Positions 1 to 9,074 of a stretch of 64,000 bases of DNA are shown here, piece by piece. Position 1 is the stretch's first letter, and every line of letters begins with the position of its first letter. The notes under the pieces were generated by a model that had not been told where the DNA came from, searched no databases, and saw only the letters and a program-made list of their open reading frames with translations. Position numbers and translations under genes: made by a program. Origin of the DNA: Acinetobacter sp. WCHAc010034 (GTDB lineage Bacteria; Pseudomonadota; Gammaproteobacteria; Pseudomonadales; Moraxellaceae); assembly GCF_001696615.3 (NCBI RefSeq), contig NZ_CP032279.1:868001-932000 (forward strand), in the 5' to 3' direction.

Positions 1-252
1 AACCCAATTGAATCTGCCTTCGCTACAGTACGTTTAAGAACCAGCAAAACCCGCAATTGCGGTTCAAGAAACACAACCCTAGCAATGGTTTATAAATTGC
101 TGCAATCAGCGCAGAAGCGCTGGAACCGCCTGAAAGGATTTCAACTGCTAACCCTCGTGGTCAATAACGTTAAATTCCAAGACGGCGAACAAGTAATGGA
201 GCAATCAGACAGGAAAACCGCCTGATGCTCGTACACCAGATTTGACCATAAC
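1..252 (+). mobile_element. Right end of an IS256-family insertion sequence
   Basis: Positions 1-225 read as the last 74 residues of an IS256 (mutator) family transposase and stop at TGA 223-225. The segment keeps the family's C-terminal signature of an ESAFATVRLR stretch followed by a KRWNRLKG stretch. About 25 bases further on, the sequence GTACACCAGATTTGACCATA looks like the terminal inverted repeat, so the element probably ends near 252. The left part lies outside the window. The end lies inside the 5' end of the next gene, so the insertion probably removed that gene's promoter and native start. Confidence 0.8.
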
Positions 253-739
253 TCTTCAAAAAGTAGCCATAACCACTGTACTGATGCTCGGGAGTTTTGG
301 TTCTTGGGCTCATGCGCAGAGCTTAAATAAATGTGGTAATGGTCCACTAATGGTGGGACAAAAACAGGTCGGTGTGGCCAGTTACTTTGCACAAAACTGT
401 AATCAGCCTTGGCAAGGCCAAAACATACAGATGGATTTTACCTATACACAGAATATTCCAGAATGGGCATTTAAACGTGCGGCCACACATCTACTCAAAC
501 GTAATATCAAAGATCAAAAAGTTCAGGCTGTTTTCAATCCAATCACCGATCTGTATCGTCCAGTGAACTCAGGAGATCTATACCAACTAAAATATAGCCA
601 TGCCACACACACATTAAGCCTATACTTAAACCAGAAAATGCAGGGACAACTCCAGAACCCATTGGCCCAGCAATATTTTAATATATGGCTAGGTCCTCAG
701 CCATTTAGTGCTAAATTAAAACAGCAATTAATAAAGTAG
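242..739 (+). CDS. Chalcone-isomerase-like periplasmic protein
   Basis: The 165-residue product has a signal peptide (hydrophobic core about residues 8-20, then AHAQ) and a chalcone-isomerase-like domain. The C-terminal YFNIWLGPQPFS segment is typical of bacterial CHI-like proteins found next to cfa/DUF1365 lipid clusters. No enzymatic activity is established for these relatives. The only start in frame is a TTG inside the end of the IS256-family element, so the first four or five codons are probably IS-derived and the native start has been replaced. It lies 11 bases before the response regulator and is probably co-transcribed with it. Confidence 0.7.
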   Translation: MTITLQKVAITTVLMLGSFGSWAHAQSLNKCGNGPLMVGQKQVGVASYFAQNCNQPWQGQNIQMDFTYTQNIPEWAFKRAATHLLKRNIKDQKVQAVFNPITDLYRPVNSGDLYQLKYSHATHTLSLYLNQKMQGQLQNPLAQQYFNIWLGPQPFSAKLKQQLIK

Positions 740-750
740 TCCCTACAGTT

Positions 751-1437
751 ATGTCTAAACATTTTATTTTGATGGTTGAAGATCATTATGAACTGGCATC
801 TACCTTATGCGAGTTTCTAGAAGAGCATGGTTTTGTGGTCGATCATGCTCGAAATCTAAATGCTGCGCGCCAATTGCTCAAGCAGCAACGCTATCATATT
901 TTACTTTTAGATATTAACTTGCCTGATGGCTCGGGTTATGAACTATGTGAATGGCTACGAAATAAAGAAGGTATGGACCTCCCTGTGCTGATGCTCACCG
1001 CACGCGATACGCTGAATGACAAACTCAAAGGTTTCAATTCAGGCACGGATGATTATCTAGTCAAGCCATTTGACTTTAATGAGCTGGTGGTTCGAGTCAA
1101 AGCTTTGATCAAGCGTTCACTGGGTGAAGTATCCTCTGGTCGTCTTCAAATTCATGATCTGATTCTGGATCCGGCAACACAGCAACTGACTCGTGCAGGA
1201 CAAACCATTGAACTGCCCCCCATTCAGTTCAAACTGCTCAAACTACTGATGCGCCATTCGCCTAAAGTTCTGACTAAACAGGAAATTATGATAGAGCTTT
1301 GGGGGGATGAAGAGCCTGAAAGCGATGCCCTGCGTAGTCATATTTATAATTTGCGTAAAATGGTCGATAAGCCTTTTGAGCAAAAGCTAATTCATACCAT
1401 ATCTGGCGTAGGGTTAAAGATCACTTTAGAAGCTTAA
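751..1437 (+). CDS. OmpR-family response regulator
   Basis: The 228 residues form a receiver domain (phospho-acceptor Asp54 in LLLDINLPDG, acidic pair near residue 10, switch Thr83, Lys105) and a C-terminal winged-helix DNA-binding domain ending in HTISGVGLKI. Its likely partner is the histidine kinase encoded convergently 17 bases downstream. That is unusual, because cognate pairs are normally co-oriented. The target is probably the adjacent lipid operon, by inference from position. Expression from the IS256-family side is possible. Confidence 0.9.
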   Translation: MSKHFILMVEDHYELASTLCEFLEEHGFVVDHARNLNAARQLLKQQRYHILLLDINLPDGSGYELCEWLRNKEGMDLPVLMLTARDTLNDKLKGFNSGTDDYLVKPFDFNELVVRVKALIKRSLGEVSSGRLQIHDLILDPATQQLTRAGQTIELPPIQFKLLKLLMRHSPKVLTKQEIMIELWGDEEPESDALRSHIYNLRKMVDKPFEQKLIHTISGVGLKITLEA

Positions 1438-1454
1438 GCTCTCGAAGCCCAGCC

Positions 1455-2777
1455 TTAATTTAAATACAAGACGACAATCAGTCCAGTCGTCATCGCTAGA
1501 TCAACATCTTGGTGAGTATTGAGATAATACTGCCGATCAAACAACTCGACCCGCCAGCCAAGCTGCTTGCACAACTTCTGTACTAATTGCAGTCCAATGC
1601 CATGACCTTTGATCTCTAATTGCAATTGCTGCCCCGATAGTTCTTGCACCTTGGAGTTATTAGGTAAAGGAATGCCGACACCATTATCTGCAATCAATAC
1701 TGTATTTTTTTGCAGAATGACATCAATTTCTGTGCCTTGTGAATAATTCAGTGCATTCCGCAAAATATTGCCGAATACCATTTTGGTCATTGACGGGTAA
1801 AGTTTACGTGGCTGTTCGTTTAGATCTTTTTGAAAATTTATCCGCATGCCTTTGTTATGGCTAACACTATCCAGATCCTGAACTAGATTTTCCAGACATT
1901 CTGAAAGCATAGTCGATTCAGCGGTTAAAGTATTGGTGGCATTGCGGGCAATAGCCAGTAGTGTGTCAACTAATAGTTGCATGTCTTCAATGGTGTTGTT
2001 CAAGCGAGTAAATGATTTATTGTCCCCATAGCGTGCCTGACACAACTGCACATTGCCTTTTAAGATGGTGAGTGGTGTGCGAAGCTCATGACTGACATCA
2101 CCAGTAAATTCACGTTCACGCTGAATAAACTCGCTTAATACCTGATGATATTTTTCTAGCGCCTGCTTGAGATATTCCGCTTCCAGATTTGAATCAGTCC
2201 GGATGTCATGAAACGGTGAAGCCTGATTTTTATAATCTTCCCAATCAATATGTTCCAGTGCGTTGGCAAGTCTGGTAATTGGAGAAAAATAGCGCCGAGC
2301 ACGGCGATTCCACCACCACAGCACACTATAAAGCACAAACAAGCTGACCATCAGTGGTGCCAGACCAAACAACCAGACCAGTTTATTGACATTGCTTTCG
2401 CCAAACACCAACAGCACATGCTGCCCGTCTTTTTCACCATACACGGTCATGCGTTCCTTACCATCAACAAAATGCCGATTCACCCCTTGCTCAAGCGGCA
2501 TATGCTTAAATTGGGAGGGTGGCACAATGTTCCAGCGGTAACCATACAGGTTTTTGGTATCGGGCAATTCTGCGGCAGGATTGCGTTCCAGTCGCTGCCA
2601 GTAGTGTGACATTTCCTGTTCCAGCGCGGTTCTGAGCAAGGAACCTTTAATCACCCACGCACTGAAGCCAATCCCGATCACCACAGATAGGCCAATGAAT
2701 CCGATTTGCAGCCAGTAGTAGCGGTTAAACACTTCACCCAGAGGATGATCGCGTTTGTCCCTAAAGAGCCTTAACAT
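1455..2777 (-). CDS. Sensor histidine kinase at the end of the lipid operon
   Basis: This is an inner-membrane two-component sensor with an N-terminal membrane helix, a short periplasmic region, a second membrane helix around residue 160, a HisKA domain (DVSHELRTPL) and HATPase motifs (NALNYS, DNGVGIP, GHGIGLQLV). The frame is open to a TTG at 2816 overlapping the preceding stop. I prefer ATG at 2777, which follows a GGGGA ribosome binding site and gives 440 residues. It is the last gene of the minus-strand lipid operon and converges on the OmpR-type regulator. This suggests that the kinase is made with the enzymes and reports on membrane state. Confidence 0.88.
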   Translation of the reverse strand: MLRLFRDKRDHPLGEVFNRYYWLQIGFIGLSVVIGIGFSAWVIKGSLLRTALEQEMSHYWQRLERNPAAELPDTKNLYGYRWNIVPPSQFKHMPLEQGVNRHFVDGKERMTVYGEKDGQHVLLVFGESNVNKLVWLFGLAPLMVSLFVLYSVLWWWNRRARRYFSPITRLANALEHIDWEDYKNQASPFHDIRTDSNLEAEYLKQALEKYHQVLSEFIQREREFTGDVSHELRTPLTILKGNVQLCQARYGDNKSFTRLNNTIEDMQLLVDTLLAIARNATNTLTAESTMLSECLENLVQDLDSVSHNKGMRINFQKDLNEQPRKLYPSMTKMVFGNILRNALNYSQGTEIDVILQKNTVLIADNGVGIPLPNNSKVQELSGQQLQLEIKGHGIGLQLVQKLCKQLGWRVELFDRQYYLNTHQDVDLAMTTGLIVVLYLN

Positions 2778-2816
2778 TGCTATATTCCCCGCTGGCCCAC
2801 CCGATTCATCGTTCAA

Positions 2817-3863
2817 TTATATGGCTTTTTTAAACAGAAAGTGGCCGATCACCCACTCACGTCCATGGTCATAACCGAACAGCTCTGCACAGGCCATAAA
2901 GAAAATCCGCCAGCGCTGCCACCAGATTGCCACATCTGCGCCATAGGTCTGTTCAAACAGGGGCTGCAGCTCGGCCTGCTTCTGGTCCATATTCTCCAGC
3001 CAGGCATTTGCAGTGCGTTCATATTGGGTGCCGGCCCATTGCCAGTGCTGTTCAAGCTGCAAATGCTGCTGAAAATGTAGGAAAGTTGAGGCTGCCGGCA
3101 TCAAACCACCACTGAAGAAATATTGCGACATCCAGTCAAACTCATTTTTGACTTCAAACGGATAATGCAAGAAACGATGACAGAAAATATGACACCACAA
3201 TAAGCCATCTGATTTGAGCCAAATACTGATATTTTCAAACAGTTTTTGATAGTTGCGTACATGCTCAAACATCTCCACCGAAACCACACGGTCAAATGAC
3301 ACAGGTTCAAGTTGCAACACATTGACATCACAAGTGATCACATTAAGGTTATCCAGTTTTTTTAAACGGGCTTTTTCCTGAATATGCTCGCGCTGCGTTG
3401 AAGAGTTTGACACGACCGTAATACGGGCAGTTGGATAATGCTCGGCCATATACAGACTTAAAGAGCCCCAACCGCAGCCAATTTCTAAAATATCCTGCCC
3501 GTCTTTCAGTTGCGCTCGCTGGCAATAGCAGGCAAGAGCAGCTTCTTCAGCTTGATCTAGCGTCGTATCGGCATGTTCAAAGAGACTCGCGCTGTATTTC
3601 AGGCGCTTACCGAGTACTGCCTGAAAAAATGCAGTCGGCAGTTCATAGTGCTGCTCATTGGCTTTGTCTGTCTCAATGGCAATTTCGCTGTTTTTCAGCA
3701 TGGTCAGCACATCCATATAGCGCTGCGCTGCCAATGCGGGGTCAAACCGACCTTCTTGTGCCAAACGTTTTTTGCTCAAGATTTTAATACCAGCACGAAT
3801 CACTGAGTCTGGCACCTTGCCATTTTCGATCAGTTCTAAAGATTTTTTAATCATAAAGTCCAT
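2817..3863 (-). CDS. CFA-synthase-like SAM-dependent methyltransferase
   Basis: About 348 residues belonging to the cyclopropane-fatty-acyl-phospholipid synthase superfamily. The SAM-binding motif ILEIGCGWGS and the EMFEHVRNY segment are clear, and the C-terminus is rich in Trp and Phe. ATG 3863 sits 8 bases after the DUF1295 stop behind AGGT, and is preferred to GTG 3890. It probably transfers a methyl or methylene group to an unsaturated acyl chain, but the product (cyclopropane, methyl-branched or furan precursor) cannot be read from sequence. It is the second such enzyme in the operon, which points to a two-step modification. Confidence 0.82.
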   Translation of the reverse strand: MDFMIKKSLELIENGKVPDSVIRAGIKILSKKRLAQEGRFDPALAAQRYMDVLTMLKNSEIAIETDKANEQHYELPTAFFQAVLGKRLKYSASLFEHADTTLDQAEEAALACYCQRAQLKDGQDILEIGCGWGSLSLYMAEHYPTARITVVSNSSTQREHIQEKARLKKLDNLNVITCDVNVLQLEPVSFDRVVSVEMFEHVRNYQKLFENISIWLKSDGLLWCHIFCHRFLHYPFEVKNEFDWMSQYFFSGGLMPAASTFLHFQQHLQLEQHWQWAGTQYERTANAWLENMDQKQAELQPLFEQTYGADVAIWWQRWRIFFMACAELFGYDHGREWVIGHFLFKKAI

Positions 3864-3871
3864 GTATTTAC

Positions 3872-4651
3872 CTACTCTTTGGGTGGCCACGGAAAAAATA
3901 TTGAAGTTCGTCGTTGATAGTCTTTATAGTTGTCACCACGGTGAGTGAGCGCCTGTTTTTCACTAAATGGAATACCCGTAAGGTAGTACAGGAATAGCCA
4001 CATCAGCAGCGGATAAATCCATAATTCATAGCATCCTGCGGCCAGACCGAGCACTGGATAGGCAAACCAATGCAGCCATTCAAAAAAATAATTCGGATGA
4101 CGTGAGTATTTCCACAAGCCCTGATCCATGGTTTTACCTTGATTCTGTGAATCTAGCTTAAAACGGTAAAGTTGCTGATCGGCAGTGCTTTCGCCTATCA
4201 AAGCCGATAGCATGATCATGCCCGCCACAATCACAGTGACCAAAGTCCAGTCATTCCACTGCTGGGTCGGAAGACTCAACAACTTCAGCATTGGGTAAGA
4301 AAACAGTAGAGCCAAACCTGCCTGAAATATAAAAAACACCAGAAAACCAAGATGCTGATAATCCCCCATCGCTCGGCGCATGTTGGCATAACGCGTGTCT
4401 TCTTGGATTTCATTGGTATAGCGCCGTAACAGATGCCAAGTCAGCCGTGAAAACCAGATCCCACTCGCCAGTCCCAGAAATAACCGAACCAACATCGGTG
4501 CACTGTCAATCGCCCAAGCAGCAATAATCACATTAAGGGCAATACTGAAACTCCAAGCGACATCGACCAACCCTGCTCTGCGGTTATAGGTCACAAACAC
4601 CCAGCTACAGAGCATGATGAAGACATTGAGCAAAAATAAATCTAGCAGCAT
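3872..4651 (-). CDS. DUF1295 family membrane protein (steroid 5-alpha-reductase-like)
   Basis: The 259 residues carry about six membrane segments. The C-terminal WKYSRHPNYFFEW signature is that of the DUF1295/ICMT-like fold, where His and Asn residues bind NADPH in related reductases and methyltransferases. It starts at ATG 4651 behind a strong AGGAGGG. Members of this family occur beside CFA-like methyltransferases and are thought to reduce modified lipid chains, but the activity is not proven. It lies between the two methyltransferase genes in the same operon. Confidence 0.82.
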   Translation of the reverse strand: MLLDLFLLNVFIMLCSWVFVTYNRRAGLVDVAWSFSIALNVIIAAWAIDSAPMLVRLFLGLASGIWFSRLTWHLLRRYTNEIQEDTRYANMRRAMGDYQHLGFLVFFIFQAGLALLFSYPMLKLLSLPTQQWNDWTLVTVIVAGMIMLSALIGESTADQQLYRFKLDSQNQGKTMDQGLWKYSRHPNYFFEWLHWFAYPVLGLAAGCYELWIYPLLMWLFLYYLTGIPFSEKQALTHRGDNYKDYQRRTSIFFPWPPKE

Positions 4652-4675
4652 GTCGCCCTCCTGTTTTATTTCTGC

Positions 4676-5872
4676 TTAGTAAGCACTGGCTTCAAACAGC
4701 AAATGGACATCACTGATCACACCTTCCCTAAAACCACCTTCGCAATAACACAGATAAAAATCCCACATGCGGATAAAACGCTCATCAAAATCAAGTTGCA
4801 GCACTTGATCACGCTGCTCCAGAAAACGCTGGCGCCAACACTTCAGGGTTTGTGCATAGCTTTGACCAATATCTTCCAGATGTTTGAGACGAAGTTTTTG
4901 CTCAGAAGCCGTTTGCGTCATCACACTGATACATGGAATAAAACTACCGGGGAAAATATAACGCTTAATGTAATCCACCGTATTTAAAGCTTTAACATAG
5001 CGTGCATCTTCAATCGTAATCGCCTGTATCAAGGCTAGACCATTCGGCTTGAGCAACTCGCGGCATTTTCGGAAATACGTTGGTAAATACTGCTCACCGA
5101 CTGCTTCAATCATTTCAATGGACACCAATTTATCGTATTTACCTTCGAGTAAACGGTAGTCCTGAAGCTGTACAAACACCCGATGAGACAGTCCCGCTTC
5201 AGCAACTCGAGCGAGTGCTTCATCATACTGAGCCTTGGAAATGGTAATGGTGGTGACCTTACAGCCATAATGCTGAGCCGCATAAATGGCAAAGCCTCCC
5301 CAGCCACTACCAATTTCGACCAAATGGTCCATCGGTTTCAATTGAAGTTTCTGGCAGATCAATTCTTTTTTATAATCTGAAGCTTGTTCCAAGCTCATAC
5401 AAGGGTCTTTAAAGACAGCACTGGAATACATCATGCTGGAATCTAAGAACAATTTAAAGAACTCATTGCTCAAGTCATAATGCTCAGCAATATTCTGACG
5501 ACTTCCATCAATCGAATTCTTACGGGATTTATACCAAGCCTTGAGTACCAACTGGCTGGCTTTTGCCACTACATTTTGATTCATCCGGTCCAGTACATCG
5601 CGGTTACGTGCCAAAATGCGGATCACATCCACCAAATCTTCACTGCTCCAGTAACCGCGGATAAAACCTTCTGCCGCACCAAGTACACCATTACGGAATA
5701 ACAATTCCATCAGACGGGTATTATGCACCTGAATCACGGCCTGCAGATCACTGTTTTCTCCGACCGCTCCATTCCAGACGCCTTTAAAAATCAGCTGACC
5801 ATGGCGTAATTTAAGGAGGTGGCGCAGTAGCGCCGGCAGTGTGCTTTGCTCTCCCATTAACAGTGTTTTCAT
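4676..5872 (-). CDS. Cyclopropane-fatty-acyl-phospholipid synthase family protein
   Basis: The 398-residue product fits the CFA synthase family. It has an N-terminal non-catalytic domain, a YDLSNEFFKLFLD segment around residue 150, SAM motif LVEIGSGWGG around residue 190, and a C-terminal helical part. These enzymes add a methylene group from SAM across the double bond of unsaturated phospholipid acyl chains at the inner membrane. The start codon overlaps the DUF1365 stop by four bases (ATGA), so the two are translationally coupled. A furan or methyl-branched product is an alternative given the gene company. Confidence 0.88.
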   Translation of the reverse strand: MKTLLMGEQSTLPALLRHLLKLRHGQLIFKGVWNGAVGENSDLQAVIQVHNTRLMELLFRNGVLGAAEGFIRGYWSSEDLVDVIRILARNRDVLDRMNQNVVAKASQLVLKAWYKSRKNSIDGSRQNIAEHYDLSNEFFKLFLDSSMMYSSAVFKDPCMSLEQASDYKKELICQKLQLKPMDHLVEIGSGWGGFAIYAAQHYGCKVTTITISKAQYDEALARVAEAGLSHRVFVQLQDYRLLEGKYDKLVSIEMIEAVGEQYLPTYFRKCRELLKPNGLALIQAITIEDARYVKALNTVDYIKRYIFPGSFIPCISVMTQTASEQKLRLKHLEDIGQSYAQTLKCWRQRFLEQRDQVLQLDFDERFIRMWDFYLCYCEGGFREGVISDVHLLFEASAY

Positions 5873-6666
5873 CGCAATGTGTTTCCTTTTTCTTTTTTAG
5901 GATGTCGGTAAAACGGAATTTTCTTTTTCCATAAACGGAAGGCATGCAGATAAATTCCGCTGACCATTCTGAAGGGTTCAAGAACTTTCAGCACAGCATA
6001 GCGATAATGCTGTGAAGGAACCGTGATGGCCTGTAGAGAAAATTTCAGGGTGGCATCAAATTGCAGCACGCCCTGCTCAAACAGCTGCATATGAATCACG
6101 TTCTGCTGATCAGAGAAGCTGAAGCGCCAGCGGTAATCCAGTGCCATCGGCATGAACGGTGATATATGAAAGGCCTTTTTAAAATCAAACTGGTGACTCT
6201 GGTACGGCGCATATTCAGTTGTATTGTGCCGGCAGTCATGGATATAGACCTGACGTTCATTCCACGGCGTATTGGTAATTTCACTCAGTACAAAGAGCAA
6301 TTGGTCGGTGGCATCAAAGACTAGATAAAACACCACGGAATTGAAACGAAAGCCGAGTGTGCGTGGCAAGGCCAGAACCCGGATGGACGCGGCATGCGGT
6401 AACAGATAGTTTTCCCGCTTGATCAGCAGGCGTGCGACCTTCTGCCGAATCGAACCACATTCCATAGTCAGAAAATCACGCTCATCCAGGGTCAGGAAAT
6501 TCCAGCGCTTGGAAGACCATAGCCAGGACTTTTGGGTAAAGCTTGAGAGTTGATCAGGATCAAACCATAGATAGGTCAGCTGAGTCTCAAAAGCATGGGC
6601 TTTGGGCAAATAACGGCGATGCCGGATTTTGGCAGCGGCGATCGCCAGTGGATACATCTGCATCAT
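5869..6666 (-). CDS. DUF1365 domain protein
   Basis: The 265-residue soluble protein has the DUF1365 hallmarks: the N-terminal RHRRYLPKAHAF segment, LGFRFNSVVFYLVFD in the middle, and the HISPFMPM motif. No enzymatic reaction is established for the family, which nearly always sits between an FAD oxidoreductase and a CFA-type methyltransferase. Both ends overlap neighbouring genes by four bases, so it is an obligate operon member. Confidence 0.88.
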   Translation of the reverse strand: MMQMYPLAIAAAKIRHRRYLPKAHAFETQLTYLWFDPDQLSSFTQKSWLWSSKRWNFLTLDERDFLTMECGSIRQKVARLLIKRENYLLPHAASIRVLALPRTLGFRFNSVVFYLVFDATDQLLFVLSEITNTPWNERQVYIHDCRHNTTEYAPYQSHQFDFKKAFHISPFMPMALDYRWRFSFSDQQNVIHMQLFEQGVLQFDATLKFSLQAITVPSQHYRYAVLKVLEPFRMVSGIYLHAFRLWKKKIPFYRHPKKEKGNTLR

Positions 6667-7955
6667 GCGCTCCTAGCTGCCTGCTCGGTCTGCTGCAATA
6701 GCTGATCGACTACCCATGAAGCGCTACGTGCCCCATCCTCATGAAAGCCCCAGCCCCAGTAAGCGCCACAGTAGGAGGTGCGGTTCTGAGCATTGACCTC
6801 GGCCCAGCGTTGTTGCGCCTCAATCGCGGCAGCATCAAACACCGGATGACGGTAATGCCGTTCTACCCAGACTTTTTTAGGATCTAAGGCAAAATTAGGA
6901 TTCAGGGTGGCAAAGACCTGGGTTTTGCATTGCAGGTTTTGCAGCTGGTTCATCCAGTAACTGAAACCATAGTGCATACCACTGTGCTGGAACGGGGTCT
7001 GTTCAGTTGCCTGACTCGGGGTCACATGCACATGCCAGCTGGCCCACTGACTTCTGGATTTGGGCATGATGCGGGTATCGGAATGCACCACCATGCGGTT
7101 ATCCTGATAGCGAAACTTGCCGAGTACTTCCAGCTCCTGCGCGGATGGGTCTTTCAGTAACTTTAGGCTGTCGTCAGCATGGCTGGCAAATACCACCCAG
7201 TCAAAACGTTCGCTGCCCTGGGTCGTTTCAACCAGCACATCATTGGCACTCCGCGAGACATGCAGAACGCCGGTCTTGCGGAAGATAATATTGGCCTGGG
7301 ACTGAATGGCACGGACGTAGTGAGCTGATCCGCCCTTGACCGTGAGCCATAACGGCCGGTCTTTCAGTTGCAACATGCGATGGTGCTGGAAAAAGCTCAC
7401 CACAAATTTATAGGGAATCTGTCCAGCTTGTTCCACCGGACAGGACCACAGCGCCCCACACATCGGATAGAGATGTTCCTGACGGAAGGCTTCAGAATAG
7501 CCATGCTGATTCAGATACTCATCAATACAGAGTTGTGCATCAACCTTCTCGACATCCAGATCTTTATTGGCGGTATAGAAACGGAACAGATCCGACAACA
7601 TTGCGCGAAAATCAGCATTCAGAAAATTTTGTGGGCGAAACAGCAGCGAGAATTTTTTTGACGGATTGTACTGCAAGCCGCTGACCTGATTATTCACGGA
7701 AAAGCCCATGTCACTGCTTTGTGATTGAATTCCGAGTTCTTTTAGCATCGCGCAGAACAGCGGATAGTTATGCTCGTTAAACACAATAAAGCCACTGTCC
7801 ACTGCAACCTGTTCGCCATCTATATTCAGCTGATGAGTATCGATATGGCCGCCAAAGTAATTATTCTTTTCAAACAGCGTGACCTCATGCACTTTGCTGA
7901 GTTTCCAGGCGGCATACAAACCGGAAATACCTGAACCAATAATCGCAATTTTCAT
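6663..7955 (-). CDS. FAD-dependent NAD(P)-binding oxidoreductase (amine-oxidase fold)
   Basis: The 430 residues begin with a dinucleotide-binding motif (IIGSGISGLYAAWKLS) followed by an acidic strand end and the second FAD contact GGHIDTH. The fold is that of flavin amine oxidases and desaturases. In related clusters this protein is thought to oxidise lipid acyl chains or intermediates, but its substrate is unknown. It overlaps the desaturase and DUF1365 genes by four bases on either side. Confidence 0.88.
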   Translation of the reverse strand: MKIAIIGSGISGLYAAWKLSKVHEVTLFEKNNYFGGHIDTHQLNIDGEQVAVDSGFIVFNEHNYPLFCAMLKELGIQSQSSDMGFSVNNQVSGLQYNPSKKFSLLFRPQNFLNADFRAMLSDLFRFYTANKDLDVEKVDAQLCIDEYLNQHGYSEAFRQEHLYPMCGALWSCPVEQAGQIPYKFVVSFFQHHRMLQLKDRPLWLTVKGGSAHYVRAIQSQANIIFRKTGVLHVSRSANDVLVETTQGSERFDWVVFASHADDSLKLLKDPSAQELEVLGKFRYQDNRMVVHSDTRIMPKSRSQWASWHVHVTPSQATEQTPFQHSGMHYGFSYWMNQLQNLQCKTQVFATLNPNFALDPKKVWVERHYRHPVFDAAAIEAQQRWAEVNAQNRTSYCGAYWGWGFHEDGARSASWVVDQLLQQTEQAARSA

Positions 7956-8938
7956 GGTGATTCCTTCGATTGAATCGTGTGAGTGCCTGCCGTAGCGGCT
8001 TTTTTCTGTTTTCGAGCCTGGCTAATTTTACTGGCTTCATAGACCCGTGCCGGAATTGGCTTGAGTCCCCAGACCAGCCCGAGCCAGGACATGAGTTTCA
8101 GCAGGTAATAGGTGATATCAACCTGCCACCAGTAAAAGCCTTGCCGGGTACTGCCAGCATAATAATGATGGTTGTTATGCCAGCCTTCGCCCAAGGTAAT
8201 AATGGACAGGAATAAGTTGTTGCGGCTTTGATCTTCAGTGTCAAAATCCCGGCTGCCGTAATGATGCGCCAGTGAATTGATACACAAGGTGGCATGGATC
8301 AATAACACGGTGGAAACCATAAATCCCCAGACCAGTAACTGCAGGCCCGAAGTGCCCAGTTGTGGCCAGGTGATTGCCAGCCATTCCCCTAGTGCATAAA
8401 TTCCGCCCGCGGTCAGCAGCACCACAATTAAACTGAAACGATCCAGCCAGATCAGTTCCGGATATTTCAGCCAGTCCTTGATTACCTCTTTACGCGTAGC
8501 AAAGTTGTATTCATTTAAAAACCAGCCGACATGGCTATACCAAAAACCATGCGTCGAGGAATGCGGATCTTGCAAGGTATCGGTATAGCGGTGGTGATAG
8601 CGGTGATGTGCCGCCCACCACAGTGGGCCACGTTGTACACTCATGGTGCCAATCAGCACAAACAGGAACTGCAGCGGACGCGAGGTCTGAAAAGTTTTGT
8701 GTGACAGATAGCGATGGAAAAAAGCGGTGATGGAAAACATGCGGATCAGGTAGAACAGTAGCATAAAGCCCAGTGCAAACCAGGACACTCCCACCCAGAA
8801 CACTGCTAGACAGGCCAAATGCAACAGAATAAACGGCAAAATCCTAAACCACTGAATCTTGCTGTTTTCAGCCGTCAGTGTTTCAGGCGCTGTGAGTGTA
8901 GACCAGCTGTCTATCCATCGTATCAGGCTTTTCAACAT
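7952..8938 (-). CDS. Acyl-CoA/acyl-lipid desaturase (delta-9 type)
   Basis: This 328-residue membrane desaturase has the three histidine boxes of the family: HRYLSH, HHRYHH and HNNHH in the order expected for di-iron desaturases, with four predicted membrane helices between them. It would introduce a double bond into a fatty acyl chain and so supply the substrate for the two downstream CFA-like methyltransferases. As the first gene of the seven-gene minus-strand operon, its promoter must lie in 8939-9020, where I see no convincing sigma-70 or ECF promoter. Confidence 0.9.
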   Translation of the reverse strand: MLKSLIRWIDSWSTLTAPETLTAENSKIQWFRILPFILLHLACLAVFWVGVSWFALGFMLLFYLIRMFSITAFFHRYLSHKTFQTSRPLQFLFVLIGTMSVQRGPLWWAAHHRYHHRYTDTLQDPHSSTHGFWYSHVGWFLNEYNFATRKEVIKDWLKYPELIWLDRFSLIVVLLTAGGIYALGEWLAITWPQLGTSGLQLLVWGFMVSTVLLIHATLCINSLAHHYGSRDFDTEDQSRNNLFLSIITLGEGWHNNHHYYAGSTRQGFYWWQVDITYYLLKLMSWLGLVWGLKPIPARVYEASKISQARKQKKAATAGTHTIQSKESP

Positions 8939-9022
8939 GGACTCATCCTACTTTTAAGCGATTGTCTTTATTCTATTTGATGAGTGTAATTAGTCAGATA
9001 TCAATTTTATGTGAAGTGAAAT

Positions 9023-9060
9023 AAAAAAAGCCGAACTGTAGAGAGACTTAGTAGTTCGGC
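9023..9060 (-). terminator. Rho-independent terminator after the lipocalin gene
   Basis: GCCGAACT (9030-9037) pairs with AGTTCGGC (9053-9060), and the A-run at 9023-9029 becomes a U-run on the minus strand. It separates the lipocalin transcript from the desaturase operon. Confidence 0.85.
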
Positions 9061-9074
9061 AAAAGGGTAGCAGA

